Notes: generated by a model from the letters alone, not told the origin. A stretch of 64,000 nucleotides of DNA from Paenibacillus sp. UNC451MF (GCF_000686845.1 NZ_JMLS01000019.1:124001-188000); one strand, 5' to 3'. Counted from the stretch's first letter, positions 42,798 to 53,441 are shown. Numbers and translations: made by a program.

Positions 42798-43952
42798 TCA
42801 TTTCAGATGTGTCGCTATTTCTTTAACGGCTTGAATCAGCCTATCCGCTTCTTCGTTTGTCGTAAAATAGCCTACACTGGCTCTAACAGCCCCACGTTCC
42901 AGTGTACCTGCACTTTCATGCGCTAGCGGTGAGCAATGGAAGCCGGACCGGACAGCAATTTGAAATGAATGATCAAGAATGAAAGCAACTTCAGATGAAT
43001 CGGCTTCATGAACAGTGAAAGGAATTATGCCGGTTTTATTTTGCCCCAAATCAGGTCCCAACACCTTCACGCCATCAATTCCCATCAGGGAAGACATTAT
43101 GTATTGCGTCAGATCCCACTCTTTTTTATGTATTTTCTCCACCGTTTCCTTAAGCACGAATTTCACGCCTTCATTCAGTCCAGCAATGCCTGGCGTATTT
43201 TGCGTACCTGACTCATAACGGTCCGGCCTTACTGCAGGTTGGTCAATCGCCTCGGATTGGCTTCCCGTCCCCCCATGAATGAGCGGCTCCAAATCAAGGT
43301 CCGGATGAATATATAAGCCTCCCGTTCCTTGCGGTCCTAATAACCCCTTATGCCCCGGGAATGCGAGCATATGGATGCCCATTTGTTCCACATCAATGTG
43401 CAAAGTTCCGGCTGATTGCGCAGCATCTACTAAGAACACGATATTGTTCTGTTTACACAGCTGCCCTATTTGCTCCACGGGAAGAATGCTTCCTAGCAGG
43501 TTAGAGCTATGACTGCATACAAGAAGCGTTGTTTTATCAGTGATAGCCGAGGCTACATCATCGATATTCAATTCGCCCTTCTCATTGGTCAATACATAAG
43601 TAATCGTAACATTTTTTGTGCGTTTTAAAAACTCCAACGGTCTACGAACCGAATTATGCTCTACTGAAGTGCATACAACATGATCTCCATCCTTCACAAA
43701 CCCTTTGATTGCCTGGTTCAAAGCCATTGTTGTATTTTGTGCAAAAGAAATGTCGTTAGGATTTTTAACCGCGAACAGCTTGGCTAGATTTTTTCTTGTT
43801 TCAAATAGGGTCCGACTTGCCTTGACCGCCATCTGGTGACTGCCTCGCCCCGGGTTCGCAGCATAATGCAGCATACATTGCTGCATGGCCTCCAACACCT
43901 CAGGAGGTTTGGGCCAGGATGACGCTGCATGATCAAAATAAGCTACTTCCAC
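42798..43952 (-). CDS. Cysteine desulfurase-like class V aminotransferase
   Basis: About 384 residues from GTG at 43952, which has AAGGTGG at a good distance; a longer frame to 43988 is open. It opens EVAYFDHAASSWPKPPEV. The PLP lysine is in FPGHKGLLGPQGTGG, and the Cys-containing loop is SGFHCSPLAHE. Class V aminotransferases of this subfamily (the 'EF2568' type) remove sulfur or selenium from cysteine or selenocysteine. It sits alone upstream of the DUF4446 gene, within reach of DUF3343. Confidence 0.85.
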   Translation of the reverse strand: MEVAYFDHAASSWPKPPEVLEAMQQCMLHYAANPGRGSHQMAVKASRTLFETRKNLAKLFAVKNPNDISFAQNTTMALNQAIKGFVKDGDHVVCTSVEHNSVRRPLEFLKRTKNVTITYVLTNEKGELNIDDVASAITDKTTLLVCSHSSNLLGSILPVEQIGQLCKQNNIVFLVDAAQSAGTLHIDVEQMGIHMLAFPGHKGLLGPQGTGGLYIHPDLDLEPLIHGGTGSQSEAIDQPAVRPDRYESGTQNTPGIAGLNEGVKFVLKETVEKIHKKEWDLTQYIMSSLMGIDGVKVLGPDLGQNKTGIIPFTVHEADSSEVAFILDHSFQIAVRSGFHCSPLAHESAGTLERGAVRASVGYFTTNEEADRLIQAVKEIATHLK

Positions 43953-43975
43953 AAAATCCACCTTCCCTTCCTTCA

Positions 43976-44032
43976 CAAAAAGTAGCATACCTAGTTTGCC
44001 CTATATCCAAGGGCACTAACAGGGTATGCTAC
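43976..44032 (-). terminator. Terminator downstream of parB
   Basis: GTAGCATACC pairs with GGTATGCTAC around an inner TGCCC/GGGCA stem, with U5 on the minus strand. Confidence 0.8.
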
Positions 44033-44060
44033 GGTCCATTTATTCAACATCCATTGTTGA

Positions 44061-44915
44061 TCAGGAAATCTTGCCTTGAAGCAGATCCAAAATACGATCT
44101 AAATCATCCTTGGAAAAATATAGAAGTTCAATTTTCCCTTTGTTGTTGTTATGCTTAATTTTTACAGTTGTCCGATAAACCTCTCGCAAGCTTTCTTCCA
44201 GCTGATTGATATACGGATCTTTCCGTTTGGATTTCGCTGTAGGCTTTTTAGTATTGTTCTTCTCTTCAATTCGCTTCACTTCTTCTTCCAGCTCGCGAAC
44301 ACTCCACTGCTCTTTGATCGCTTGTTCAGCCAAAGCTTTGATCAGCTTGGCGTCCTTTAGACCAACAATCGCTTTAGCATGGCCCATTGTTAATGTTCCA
44401 CGTGAAACATGCTGTTTTACTTCCTCCGGTAAATGAATCAAACGAAGAAAGTTAGCAATATGAGATCTACTCTTGCCTACTTTCGCTGAAAGCTCTTCTT
44501 GCGTCAAAGAAAACTGGTCAATAAGCGCCTGATAGGCTACGGCAATTTCCATTGCATTCAAGTCTTCCCGCTGAACGTTTTCAATTAACGCGATTTCCAT
44601 AACCTGCTGGTCCGTAAACTTCTTAACGACAGCTGGAATCGTCGCTAGTCCACAAACCTGCGATGCACGGTAACGTCGTTCACCAGCAATAATTTCATAG
44701 CCTTTCAATACAGTCCTTACGATAATCGGTTGAATGACGCCATGTTCTTTAATCGATGCAGCTAGTTCATTAATAGACTCATCATTAAATGTTCTTCTAG
44801 GCTGATATGGATTCGCACGCAGCTGTGGAAGCGGAATTTCTACAACCTTATCATCATCATTAATGCTTAATGCAGGCAGCAGTGCATCCAGTCCTTTTCC
44901 TAAACGTTTACTCAA
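44061..44915 (-). CDS. parB: Chromosome partitioning protein ParB (Spo0J)
   Basis: 284 residues from TTG at 44915, overlapping the parA stop (TTGA). It begins SKRLGKGLDALLP. The CTP-binding N-terminal domain (NPYQPRRTFNDESINELAAS, GERRYRA), the central helix-turn-helix (LTQEELSAKVGKSRSHIANF) and the C-terminal dimerisation domain are in place. It loads on parS and slides as a CTP clamp to segregate the origin. A parS lies inside this gene, as in Bacillus subtilis. Confidence 0.96.
   Translation of the reverse strand: MSKRLGKGLDALLPALSINDDDKVVEIPLPQLRANPYQPRRTFNDESINELAASIKEHGVIQPIIVRTVLKGYEIIAGERRYRASQVCGLATIPAVVKKFTDQQVMEIALIENVQREDLNAMEIAVAYQALIDQFSLTQEELSAKVGKSRSHIANFLRLIHLPEEVKQHVSRGTLTMGHAKAIVGLKDAKLIKALAEQAIKEQWSVRELEEEVKRIEEKNNTKKPTAKSKRKDPYINQLEESLREVYRTTVKIKHNNNKGKIELLYFSKDDLDRILDLLQGKIS
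44394..44409. promoter_or_regulatory. parS site inside parB
   Basis: TGTTCCACGTGAAACA is one mismatch from the parS consensus TGTTTCACGTGAAACA and equals the variant known inside spo0J of Bacillus subtilis. Confidence 0.92.
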
Positions 44916-45670
44916 AGTGCGATCACTTCCTTTGCGAGCTCCATGTAGACTTCGGCTCCCTTTGATCGCGGATCATAGGTTATAATCGATTGACCATGGC
45001 TAGGTGCCTCACTCAATCTAACATTTCGCGGAATGATAGTTTGATATACTTTTTGTTGGAAATACTTTTTCACTTCTTCAATAACTTGCATTCCAAGATT
45101 TGTTCTAGCGTCAAACATCGTCAATAAAACGCCCTCGATTTGTAGGGTCGTATTCAGATGCTTCTGGACTAATCGAACTGTATTCAGCAGTTGACTCAAG
45201 CCTTCCAGAGCGTAATACTCGCATTGAATAGGAATGATGACCGAATCGGAAGCCGTCAAAGAATTGACCGTTAAAATACCTAGAGATGGAGGGCAATCGA
45301 TTAAAATGTAATCGAATAAATGCTTTACCAAATGCAGTGATTTTTTCAGACGTACCTCACGGGAAATCGTTGGAACAAGCTCGATCTCGGCACCTGCTAG
45401 TTGAATAGTGGCAGGAATAATCTTTAAATTGGGAATTGCCGTATCCACCATCGCTTCTTTGGGATGAATATCATTAATAATGACATCATAAATGCAATAC
45501 ACAACGTCCGCCTTATTAATCCCGATACCGCTTGTTGTATTCCCCTGGGGATCAATATCTACTAGAAGTACTTTTTTACCTAAGGCTGCTAATGATGCTC
45601 CCAAATTCACGGATGTTGTCGTTTTTCCGACACCGCCCTTTTGATTCGTTATTGCAATAATCTTAGACAA
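44912..45670 (-). CDS. parA: Chromosome partitioning ATPase ParA (Soj)
   Basis: 252 residues from TTG at 45670: GAGGTG ends eight bases before it, while the ATG two codons earlier sits too close to that RBS. The deviant Walker A KGGVGKTTTSVNLG, then DIDPQGNTTSG and LIDCPPSLGILT, are the ParA family motifs. It partners ParB, and in Bacillus it also controls DnaA. Cotranscribed with parB. Confidence 0.96.
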   Translation of the reverse strand: MSKIIAITNQKGGVGKTTTSVNLGASLAALGKKVLLVDIDPQGNTTSGIGINKADVVYCIYDVIINDIHPKEAMVDTAIPNLKIIPATIQLAGAEIELVPTISREVRLKKSLHLVKHLFDYILIDCPPSLGILTVNSLTASDSVIIPIQCEYYALEGLSQLLNTVRLVQKHLNTTLQIEGVLLTMFDARTNLGMQVIEEVKKYFQQKVYQTIIPRNVRLSEAPSHGQSIITYDPRSKGAEVYMELAKEVIAL

Positions 45671-45676
45671 AATCAT

Positions 45677-46170
45677 TTCACCTCAATAAAATACTAAGTA
45701 CGAGTATAACCAGGTCATTATACTCAACAAACGCTTCAGATCATCGGGACAATAGGCTAAGTTCTGAGCAACAAAGAATAACGATTAGGCCAGCCTCTTC
45801 GAGCTAAGTCTTTCATTTGATTGATGTAAGCTACCTTTGTTGAGCTATTGCAAATAACCCGTTTAGAGTTATGCTTCACAGCACAAAAAGGTACCGTTGA
45901 AAAAAAACGTCTGGCGACGTCTTTTCAGCAAATGATCGTTATCCATGCAATTCACTCTGACACATACGACTGTCTGAATCTCTTAAAACCATAACGAAAG
46001 ACGGCCTATCGTTTGAAAAGAAGCTTTTCATTAAAGTATTCGTAGGCTGTTGAGTTTTTTGCGGTTCATGCGCATAATACCCATTATTGGATGGAAACAA
46101 AAGCCCCGTAACGGAGCTTTTTATCTAAACTACATATAAAACTGTCTACTTTTCTATCATACTATATTTT
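45677..46170. other. Intergenic region between parA and noc
   Basis: 494 bases without a supported gene. It holds the noc terminator near 46098-46124, a weaker hairpin before a run of A's near 45901-45926 (ACGTC/GACGT), and the presumed parA promoter. No parS was seen inside. Confidence 0.5.
46098..46124 (-). terminator. Terminator downstream of noc
   Basis: On the minus strand AGCTCCGT pairs with ACGGGGCT, followed by TTTTG. Both arms have poly-A or poly-T flanks, so it is probably bidirectional. Confidence 0.65.
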
Positions 46171-46986
46171 TTACCGTTTTGGTATCTTGATTACGATTTC
46201 ATAGTGATCCTCGTAATCTTGCTCTGTCGTATTGATCTGCAGTCCTGAAGATGTAACCATATCAACGGATTGACGGATCGTATTCAATGCTAAACGAACA
46301 TCCTTTGAAAAGGATATGCGCTTTGATTTCTTCAGCTTTACCGCTTCTTTCAGCAGTTGAATTCTCGCTTCCGTCTGCTTAACATTCAGCTCTTTAGTTA
46401 GAATATCTTCCAGAACTTTAATCTGGAGCTCTTCCTGATCGAGAGAAAGCAGAGCACGTGCGTGCCGTTCTGTAATTTTTCTCTCCATTAGCGCTAACTT
46501 CACAGGCTCGCTCAAATTCAACAATCTGATTTTATTAGCAATTGTAGACTGGCTTTTACCAAGACGTTGAGCAAGACTTTCTTGAGTAAGCGAATGAATA
46601 TCAATCAATTGCTGATACGCCAAGGCTTCCTCTATTGCAGTCAAACCCTCACGCTGCAAATTTTCAATCAGCGCGATAGACGCTGCTTGAGAGTCATTGA
46701 AATCGCGAATAATTGCAGGTATCGTTTCCATACCCAGCTTCTTAACCGCTCTCCATCTTCTCTCTCCGGCAATTAATTCATATATATTATCCCTAATCCG
46801 TACAACGATCGGCTGTATGATGCCATGAGTTTTAATGGTTTGACACAGTTCATCAATTCGTTCATCATCAAAAATCGTTCTAGGCTGATACGGACTCGGA
46901 ACAATATCGCGCACAGGAATATTTTTAACTTCATCTGTCGAAGTTTTTTCCGTAAATCCAAACAATTTTGAGATCTGTTCTTTCAT
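46171..46986 (-). CDS. noc: Nucleoid occlusion protein Noc
   Basis: 271 residues, a ParB relative: [30 protein letters not shown], and a helix-turn-helix ([20 protein letters not shown]). The N-terminal [14 protein letters not shown] can form the amphipathic membrane-binding helix of Noc. It binds DNA sites over the chromosome and blocks FtsZ assembly there. Its place between parAB and rsmG is that of noc, not a second parB. Confidence 0.93.
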   Translation of the reverse strand: MKEQISKLFGFTEKTSTDEVKNIPVRDIVPSPYQPRTIFDDERIDELCQTIKTHGIIQPIVVRIRDNIYELIAGERRWRAVKKLGMETIPAIIRDFNDSQAASIALIENLQREGLTAIEEALAYQQLIDIHSLTQESLAQRLGKSQSTIANKIRLLNLSEPVKLALMERKITERHARALLSLDQEELQIKVLEDILTKELNVKQTEARIQLLKEAVKLKKSKRISFSKDVRLALNTIRQSVDMVTSSGLQINTTEQDYEDHYEIVIKIPKR

Positions 46987-47113
46987 TAATTTACCACCCG
47001 ATCTTTTGCCATAAATATGGACCGATACATTAAATAGTTGCTATAATGATATAATTCTCCAAAAATATGAAATTTCCTGCAAGAATGGATGTCCAACTGT
47101 ATGAAATTAGTGA

Positions 47114-47141
47114 ACAAAAAAAGAAAACCTCTGTAAGAGGT
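47114..47141 (-). terminator. Terminator downstream of rsmG
   Basis: On the minus strand ACCTCT pairs with AGAGGT, followed by TTTCTTTTTTT. Confidence 0.75.
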
Positions 47142-47184
47142 CAACTATAAGCCGTAGACTTAATATCTGTTTATCACTTTACTA

Positions 47185-47200
47185 TGTTCCACGTGAAACA
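47185..47200. promoter_or_regulatory. parS site between noc and rsmG
   Basis: TGTTCCACGTGAAACA, identical to the site in parB 2.8 kb away. Two origin-proximal parS copies are typical for Firmicutes. Confidence 0.92.
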
Positions 47201-47227
47201 CGCATGCCAAATTTATACTGGAGATAT

Positions 47228-47956
47228 TTAACGTACAAGAGGTGTTTTTAAGGGCGTGCCCGCTTTCCTCGGATACTTTGCCTGCGTTGCTGCTGTTTTT
47301 TCAATCACAATCAGATGTCTTTTTGAAGTCTCTTGATCTGGTAAATCCAATCGATGCGTATGTATATACTTGCCTTTCAGTTCCTTTAGGCTAAACGCCG
47401 CTTCCTCCAGTTCCTCCCCAACTTCGCTGCCCTTCATTGCAATGAAATTGCCGTGGACCTTCGTGAACGGTAAACAAAACTCATTTAATACCGCTAGCCT
47501 AGCAACAGCCCGAGCCGTAACCATATCGTATAGATCGCGGTGCTCTTTCTGACGAGCTATATCCTCTGCTCTACCATGAATGCATTTAACTCCAGCTAGT
47601 TTCAATTCTGATGTGAGATGGTTTAAAAACTGAATCCGCTTATTCAACGAATCAACGATTGTGACCTCTAAATGAGGAAAAGCAATCTTCAAAGGAATAC
47701 TTGGGAAACCAGCCCCGGAGCCAATATCAGCTATGTTGCGTTTTCCCTTCATATCGATAAAAAAGGAAACGGAGAGCGAGTCATAAAAATGCTTAATATA
47801 AACTTGCTCTCTTTCCGTAATGCCCGTTAGGTTCATCTTCTCATTCCACTCTACCAATACCTTATAGTAGATTTCAAACTGAGAAATCTGATACTCAGTT
47901 AGATGAACCTCTTTTTCCTCGAGCCATTTATGAAACTGTGTTTGTATAGGATCCAT
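47228..47956 (-). CDS. rsmG: 16S rRNA (guanine527-N7)-methyltransferase RsmG
   Basis: 242 residues. The N-terminal helix bundle and LVEWNEKMNLTGI lead to the SAM-binding motif NIADIGSGAGFPSIPLKI and VTARAVARLAVL. It methylates G527 of 16S rRNA. It follows the mnmG stop by one base, with AGAGGTT as RBS inside the end of mnmG. Confidence 0.96.
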   Translation of the reverse strand: MDPIQTQFHKWLEEKEVHLTEYQISQFEIYYKVLVEWNEKMNLTGITEREQVYIKHFYDSLSVSFFIDMKGKRNIADIGSGAGFPSIPLKIAFPHLEVTIVDSLNKRIQFLNHLTSELKLAGVKCIHGRAEDIARQKEHRDLYDMVTARAVARLAVLNEFCLPFTKVHGNFIAMKGSEVGEELEEAAFSLKELKGKYIHTHRLDLPDQETSKRHLIVIEKTAATQAKYPRKAGTPLKTPLVR

Positions 47957-47957
47957 A

Positions 47958-49844
47958 TTAACCTCTGGCAGCTACCACTTTATTGTAATGTTCCAAATGC
48001 ACTAGCAAAATCGAAATATCAGCAGGTGTTACCCCCGCTATACGAGATGCTTGACCTATGGAAATAGGGCGGATTTTTGCAAGTTTTTGTTTTGCTTCCG
48101 TTGCAATTCCGTGAATATCCTCATAAACAATATCATCTGGAATTTTCTTTTTCTCCATCTTTTTCAACCGATCTACTTGAGCCAGCTGTTTCTCGATATA
48201 GCCCGTATACTTCACTTGAATCTCAACTTGCTCCATCACTTCCTCTGAAAGCTCAATTGGAGAAGGAGAGATCGAATGAATATGAGCATACGTCACTTCC
48301 GGACGGCGAAGCAATGTAAGCAGATCCACGGAGTTCACCAACTCAGCACTACCAAGCGAATTAAGCATTGCTTGAGCTTCGACCGGCTTAACCTTCGTCG
48401 TTTTCAACCGCTCCATCTCTTCAGCAATAAGCTGCTGCTTGAGTTGGAATCGTTGATAACGTTCCTCGCTAATTAATCCGATATCGTGTCCGATCGGGGT
48501 CAAGCGTTGGTCCGCATTGTCATGTCTCAGTAGCAAACGGTATTCGGCACGCGAAGTTAACAAGCGATAAGGTTCGTTCGTTCCTTTGGTAACCAAATCG
48601 TCGATCAACACGCCAATGTATCCTTCGGAACGATCCAATACAACAGCTTCTTGTCCTTGGACTTTGCGTGCAGCGTTAATTCCCGCCATCACGCCTTGGC
48701 CAGCAGCTTCCTCGTAACCGGATGTTCCATTAATTTGACCAGCTGTAAACAATCCGGATACTACTTTCGTCTCTAGCGATGGTTTCAATTGTGTTGGAAT
48801 AACGGCATCGTATTCAATCGCATAACCGGTACGCATCATTTCGACTTTTTCCAAGCCTGGAATGGAACGAAGAATACTTAACTGTACATCCTCAGGCATA
48901 CTGGTAGATAATCCTTGGACATAGTACTCTGACGTATGGCGCCCTTCAGGCTCTAGGAAGATCTGATGCTTCGGCTTATCGCTAAACCGAACAATTTTAT
49001 CTTCAATCGATGGGCAATAACGCGGCCCTGTTCCTTCAATTGCACCGGAAAACATAGGCGCACGGTGAAGGTTATCATTAATAATTTGATGTGTATCTTC
49101 CGAAGTATATGTGAGCCAGCAAGGAAGCTGATTCGGCACTTCCTCCGTCGTCTCGAACGAGAAAAACTTAGGCTTCTCATCACCGGGTTGAATGACGGTT
49201 TTGCTGAAATCGATGGTATCCTTATGAACCCGCGGTGGCGTTCCTGTTTTGAAACGAACGAGCTCCAGCCCGTGATCTTTCAATGATTGAGATAACTTAA
49301 CAGCCGGCTGCTGATTGTTAGGTCCACTTTCGTACATCAGCTCACCCATAATAATTTTGCCGCGCAGATAAGTTCCTGTCGTAATAACAACCGCTTTCCC
49401 CATATAACGGGCTCCGGTTTTGGTGATAACCCCTTTGCATACTCCATCTTCCACGATCAGCTCTTCTACCAAGCCTTGGCGAAGTGTCAGCTTTTTCTCA
49501 TTCTCCATCGTTTGCTTCATCATATGCTGGTACAAAAATTTATCCGCTTGTGCACGAAGAGCATGCACCGCTGGACCCTTACCTGTATTCAGCATCCGCA
49601 TTTGGATGTAGGTTTTATCGATATTCCGGCCCATTTCTCCGCCCAACGCGTCAATCTCACGCACCACATGCCCTTTAGCAGGTCCACCGATCGAAGGGTT
49701 GCACGGCATAAAAGCAACCATATCCAAATTGATTGTAATCATCAGCGTTTCACAGCCCATACGCGCTGCTGCAAGAGCTGCTTCGCAGCCTGCATGTCCG
49801 GCACCGACTACAATAACATCATATTCACCAGCTACATAACTCAT
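47958..49844 (-). CDS. mnmG: tRNA uridine-5-carboxymethylaminomethyl synthesis protein MnmG (GidA)
   Basis: 628 residues from ATG at 49844, with AGGAGGT about ten bases upstream; a TTG at 49853 is too close. The FAD-binding motif [20 protein letters not shown] and the conserved [18 protein letters not shown] and TGTYLRGKI are present, with the C-terminal helical domain. With MnmE it builds the 5-carboxymethylaminomethyl group at the wobble uridine of tRNA. Cotranscribed with mnmE and rsmG. Confidence 0.97.
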   Translation of the reverse strand: MSYVAGEYDVIVVGAGHAGCEAALAAARMGCETLMITINLDMVAFMPCNPSIGGPAKGHVVREIDALGGEMGRNIDKTYIQMRMLNTGKGPAVHALRAQADKFLYQHMMKQTMENEKKLTLRQGLVEELIVEDGVCKGVITKTGARYMGKAVVITTGTYLRGKIIMGELMYESGPNNQQPAVKLSQSLKDHGLELVRFKTGTPPRVHKDTIDFSKTVIQPGDEKPKFFSFETTEEVPNQLPCWLTYTSEDTHQIINDNLHRAPMFSGAIEGTGPRYCPSIEDKIVRFSDKPKHQIFLEPEGRHTSEYYVQGLSTSMPEDVQLSILRSIPGLEKVEMMRTGYAIEYDAVIPTQLKPSLETKVVSGLFTAGQINGTSGYEEAAGQGVMAGINAARKVQGQEAVVLDRSEGYIGVLIDDLVTKGTNEPYRLLTSRAEYRLLLRHDNADQRLTPIGHDIGLISEERYQRFQLKQQLIAEEMERLKTTKVKPVEAQAMLNSLGSAELVNSVDLLTLLRRPEVTYAHIHSISPSPIELSEEVMEQVEIQVKYTGYIEKQLAQVDRLKKMEKKKIPDDIVYEDIHGIATEAKQKLAKIRPISIGQASRIAGVTPADISILLVHLEHYNKVVAARG

Positions 49845-49874
49845 AATATACAATACCTCCTCGCTAACAACCTA

Positions 49875-51251
49875 TTATTTACCCAAACAAAATTGAGAGA
49901 AAATTTGATCTATCAATGAATCTCCAACGGAATCACCTATAATCTCGCCTAGATGCTCCCAGGCATTGCGAATATCGATTTGAACCATATCTATAGGAAC
50001 GAACGCCTCTGTAGCGCTAAATGCTTCATCTAAAGAACCTTTTGCCTTTTTCAGCAAAGAAATGTGTCGCACATTGCTCACATAAGTCAGGTCACTTGAT
50101 TCTACCTGACCGCTAAAGAAAATACTAGCGATAGCTTTTTCCAAATCCGTAATGCCCTGCTGCTCTAGCAGTGACATCTTCACAACCCGCTCCGGCGGAA
50201 AATGCTGTGTCAGCACATCCAGTTCAATCCTCTGTGCCAAATCCAGCTTATTCACGATAATAATCGTCTGCTTCTCCTTCAGCTGCTCAATTAGAGCGAA
50301 CTCATCCACTTGAAGAGACTCGGCACCGTTGAACACAAGAAGGATCAAATCAGCATCTGCCAGTGCGCTGCGCGATTTCTCCACACCGATCTGCTCGACA
50401 ATATCCGACGTTTCCCGAATACCTGCTGTATCTAGCAGCTTGAGGGGAATTCCGTTCACATTGACATATTCCTCGATGACATCCCGCGTCGTACCTGGGA
50501 TATCGGTAACAATCGCCCGATTATCCTGCGCCAATGTATTCAGTAACGACGATTTGCCTACATTCGGTTTTCCGACAATTGCCGTCACAATACCTTCTCT
50601 TAAAATCTTCCCTTGCTGCGCCGTATTGAGCAGATCATCGATTTGGACCATCGCATTCGAACACTTCTCTTTTATAAAAGCATTCGTCATCTCTTCAACA
50701 TCATGTTCCGGATAATCGATATTGACTTCAATGTGAGCCATCAATTCAACGAGATCGTGACGAAGCGCCTTAATTCTTTTGGAGAGACTTCCCTCCGATT
50801 GCTTCATCGCCACACTATACGCCCGGTCCGACTTGGCCCGGATCAAATCGATAACCGCTTCAGCTTGGGATAGATCAATTCGTCCATTAAGAAAAGCACG
50901 CTTAGTGAACTCACCTGGTTCTGCTAATCGAACGTCATGCTCCAACAGCAGGTCGAGTACTTTTTTCACGGAAATGAATCCACCGTGACAACTAATTTCC
51001 ACAACATCTTCCGTTGTAAAAGAACGCGGCGCCCGCATAACGGTAACGAGCACTTCATCGATTCGCTCCATCGTTGCCGGATCTTTAATAAAGCCGTAAT
51101 GAACCGTATGCGTAGCCACTTCGGAAAGCTTGCTTTTTCCGAAAAATACACGATCTGCCGCAGCAACTGCTCCTTCTCCGCTAACCCGTATGATGGCTAT
51201 TCCGCCTTCTCCTAGCGGAGTGGAAATAGCCGCAATAGTATCCTGAATCAT
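49875..51251 (-). CDS. mnmE: tRNA modification GTPase MnmE (TrmE)
   Basis: 458 residues from ATG at 51251 (GAGGTT upstream; a TTG four codons earlier is possible). The start [20 protein letters not shown] is the tetrahydrofolate-binding domain; G domain motifs are [21 protein letters not shown] and NKLD; the protein ends CLGK, the conserved C-terminal motif needed for catalysis. Works with MnmG. Confidence 0.97.
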   Translation of the reverse strand: MIQDTIAAISTPLGEGGIAIIRVSGEGAVAAADRVFFGKSKLSEVATHTVHYGFIKDPATMERIDEVLVTVMRAPRSFTTEDVVEISCHGGFISVKKVLDLLLEHDVRLAEPGEFTKRAFLNGRIDLSQAEAVIDLIRAKSDRAYSVAMKQSEGSLSKRIKALRHDLVELMAHIEVNIDYPEHDVEEMTNAFIKEKCSNAMVQIDDLLNTAQQGKILREGIVTAIVGKPNVGKSSLLNTLAQDNRAIVTDIPGTTRDVIEEYVNVNGIPLKLLDTAGIRETSDIVEQIGVEKSRSALADADLILLVFNGAESLQVDEFALIEQLKEKQTIIIVNKLDLAQRIELDVLTQHFPPERVVKMSLLEQQGITDLEKAIASIFFSGQVESSDLTYVSNVRHISLLKKAKGSLDEAFSATEAFVPIDMVQIDIRNAWEHLGEIIGDSVGDSLIDQIFSQFCLGK

Positions 51252-51307
51252 AGCTGTATTCAACCTCTTATCTTTTCGTGTCTATTACCAAAATGGATCT
51301 TCTATTG

Positions 51308-51343
51308 AAAAAAAGCAATGAGTCATAACAATGACATCATTGC
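51308..51343 (-). terminator. Terminator downstream of jag
   Basis: GCAATGA pairs with TCATTGC around an inner hairpin, followed by U7 on the minus strand. Confidence 0.8.
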
Positions 51344-51352
51344 AGCAATGGT

Positions 51353-51970
51353 TTATCTAGTAACAATAACGACTCTTCGATTCGGCTCCTCGCCTCTGCT
51401 GAACGTGCGAACCTTAGCATGATCCTGCAGCTTCGCATGAATCACTTTTCTCTCTTGTGGAGACATGGGCTCAAGCACTACTTCTTTTTTCGAACGAATG
51501 ACTTTATCCGCCAGCCTGGCTGCCAAATCCTCGAGCGTTTTTTTCCGTCGTTCACGGAACTGCTCTGCATCCAACACTATTCGCATATGCGAAGTGGAGT
51601 AGCGATTGGCTACAATGTTGACCAGGTATTGAAGAGCATCCAAGGTTTGCCCTCGTCTGCCAATCAGCATGCCGAGTTCGGATCCGTATAAATGGAACTC
51701 CAAGCCGTCTCTCGTAGACTTTTGTTCAATGCGTACTTGTACGCTCATCGTTTGGAAAACTTCTTGTAAAAAATGAATGGCTTCTTCAACAGCATCGGGA
51801 ATCAGCTCCAGCTCAACTTTCGCATCTCTAGTGCCAATTATGCCGAACAGCCCTTTTGAGGGCTGCTCCAACACCTGTATTTTGACCCGATCCTCCGTGG
51901 TATTCCATTGCTGAAGGCCATTTCTAACGGCTTCCTCAATCGATTTACCCGTAACCACTATTTTTTTCAT
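51353..51970 (-). CDS. jag: RNA-binding protein Jag/KhpB (SpoIIIJ-associated)
   Basis: 205 residues: a Jag_N domain (VVTGKSIEEAVRNGLQQW), a KH-like domain (GMLIGRRGQTLDALQYLVNI) and a C-terminal R3H domain (ERKVIHAKLQDHAKVRTFS). It binds RNA with KhpA and influences cell division and sporulation. It overlaps yidC by four bases (ATGA), the usual tight pairing. Confidence 0.94.
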   Translation of the reverse strand: MKKIVVTGKSIEEAVRNGLQQWNTTEDRVKIQVLEQPSKGLFGIIGTRDAKVELELIPDAVEEAIHFLQEVFQTMSVQVRIEQKSTRDGLEFHLYGSELGMLIGRRGQTLDALQYLVNIVANRYSTSHMRIVLDAEQFRERRKKTLEDLAARLADKVIRSKKEVVLEPMSPQERKVIHAKLQDHAKVRTFSRGEEPNRRVVIVTR

Positions 51971-52704
51971 TTTGAAGGGCCCACCTTATTTTGAGATGAT
52001 CCACCATAAATAAAGTATGACTGAATGATCGTGAAGATGTTACTGTAAATCCAGTAAAGTGGAAGTGCGGAAGCGAAGTTCATCGCCATAACGAAAATCA
52101 TAACTGGGAAGATGAACATCAAACTCTGCATTTGCGGGTTCATCTGAGTCTTCATCATTTTTTGTTGCAGGTAAGTGGTCAATGCGGCACATAGCGGTAA
52201 AATATAAAACGGATCTTTCGCTCCGAGCTGCATCCATAAGAACGAATGTTCATTAATATGGTGATTACGCATGATAGCATTATACAAAGCGATCAAAATC
52301 GGCATCTGAACGATCAAAGGCAAGCAGCCTGCCAGTGGGTTGACGCCATTGGATTGAAACAGCTTCATCGTTTCTTCCTGTTGCTTCTTGGCATCATCCT
52401 TGTATTTTTCTTTGATCTTTTTCATTTCAGGCTGTAATTCTTGCATCCGCTTCGAGCTCTTATATTGCTTCAGCGTAAGCGGTAATATAATTAATCGGAT
52501 AATAACCGTTACGACCAAAATGGACAAACCGTATTGTCCCCAAAGCACTGTCGCAAACCAGTCCAATACTTGTGCCAAGGGTCCGACAAAATACTTGTCC
52601 CAAACGCCGTTATTAGGGTCGATTGGAGTTGTCGCCGGAGTACACCCTGCAAGCAGAAGAAACAGGAATGAAAGCGGCAAATAGATAGCAAGTCGACGAG
52701 TCAA
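51967..52704 (-). CDS. yidC: Membrane protein insertase YidC1 (SpoIIIJ)
   Basis: 245 residues with lipobox LLLAGC (Cys21), so it is a lipoprotein as in other Gram-positive YidC. About five membrane helices follow, with the conserved arginine in VTVIIRLIILPLTLKQYKSS and a cytoplasmic coiled hairpin (MQELQPEMKKIKEKYKDD). It inserts proteins into the membrane alone or with SecYEG. It lies between rnpA and jag as in Bacillus subtilis spoIIIJ. Confidence 0.95.
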   Translation of the reverse strand: MTRRLAIYLPLSFLFLLLAGCTPATTPIDPNNGVWDKYFVGPLAQVLDWFATVLWGQYGLSILVVTVIIRLIILPLTLKQYKSSKRMQELQPEMKKIKEKYKDDAKKQQEETMKLFQSNGVNPLAGCLPLIVQMPILIALYNAIMRNHHINEHSFLWMQLGAKDPFYILPLCAALTTYLQQKMMKTQMNPQMQSLMFIFPVMIFVMAMNFASALPLYWIYSNIFTIIQSYFIYGGSSQNKVGPSK

Positions 52705-52781
52705 AATAATATCCTCCTAGATTTATCTTTTCCAATAATAAACTATATCATATCTCTTAATAAAAAAGAAATGAATTTGGG

Positions 52782-53126
52782 TTATTTTCGCGTTAAAAGC
52801 GAGGCCCTTTTAAAGACGTGGAGGATACTCTTTTCCGTTTCTTGATAAGATAATCCCACAACAGGTTTGCGGGCGATCAAAATAAAATCGTAACCGCATG
52901 CAAAACGCTGCTTGTTCAATCGGACAATTTCCTTAACGACTCGGCGGATCCGGTTGCGGACGACGGCATTACCAAGCTTCTTGCTGACCGAAATCCCTAA
53001 GCGAAACGACTCCAGCTGCGGCCGTGGATAATAATATAGTACAAACTGATGATTCGCCATCGATTTGCCGCCGCGATACACCTTGTCGAAATATTCTCTT
53101 TTCGTCAACCGATTTTTCTTTTCCAC
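52782..53126 (-). CDS. rnpA: Ribonuclease P protein component
   Basis: 114 residues. The start KKNRLTKREYFDKVYRGGKS and the RNR motif (VVRNRIRRVVKEIVRLNK) define RnpA, the protein cofactor of the RNase P ribozyme that matures tRNA 5' ends. It follows rpmH in the universal rpmH-rnpA order. Confidence 0.96.
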   Translation of the reverse strand: MEKKNRLTKREYFDKVYRGGKSMANHQFVLYYYPRPQLESFRLGISVSKKLGNAVVRNRIRRVVKEIVRLNKQRFACGYDFILIARKPVVGLSYQETEKSILHVFKRASLLTRK

Positions 53127-53275
53127 TATGAACTCTCCATCTTCGCCCCGATCAGAAACGCCAAAACAATACTATCCTGCGCCAAATCCGGTCATTTTAT
53201 AACATCACTCTTATAAGTACGGTTACAATACCGAGCAAATGGACCTTCCGTAACTGGCTTAATTCCTATAAAAAC

Positions 53276-53300
53276 AAAAAAGACCACCTAACAGTGGCCT
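53276..53300 (-). terminator. Terminator or attenuator between rpmH and rnpA
   Basis: On the minus strand GGCCAC pairs with GGTGGTC, then U6. It lies just after the rpmH stop and may reduce transcription into rnpA. Confidence 0.7.
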
Positions 53301-53306
53301 TTTGTA

Positions 53307-53441
53307 TTATGCGCTCAATACTTTTCTTCCTTTTAAACGACGAGCAGCGAGTACTTTACGACCATTCTTCGTACTCATTCTCTTACGGAAGCCGTGTACT
53401 TTCTTATGCTTTCTAACGTTCGGTTTGTATGTCGGTCTCAT
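53307..53441 (-). CDS. rpmH: Ribosomal protein bL34
   Basis: 44 residues: [19 protein letters not shown], then [15 protein letters not shown], the L34 sequence. AAGGAGGTG lies seven bases before the ATG. Its 5' end points toward oriC, and the gene marks the left edge of the origin. Confidence 0.97.
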   Translation of the reverse strand: MRPTYKPNVRKHKKVHGFRKRMSTKNGRKVLAARRLKGRKVLSA

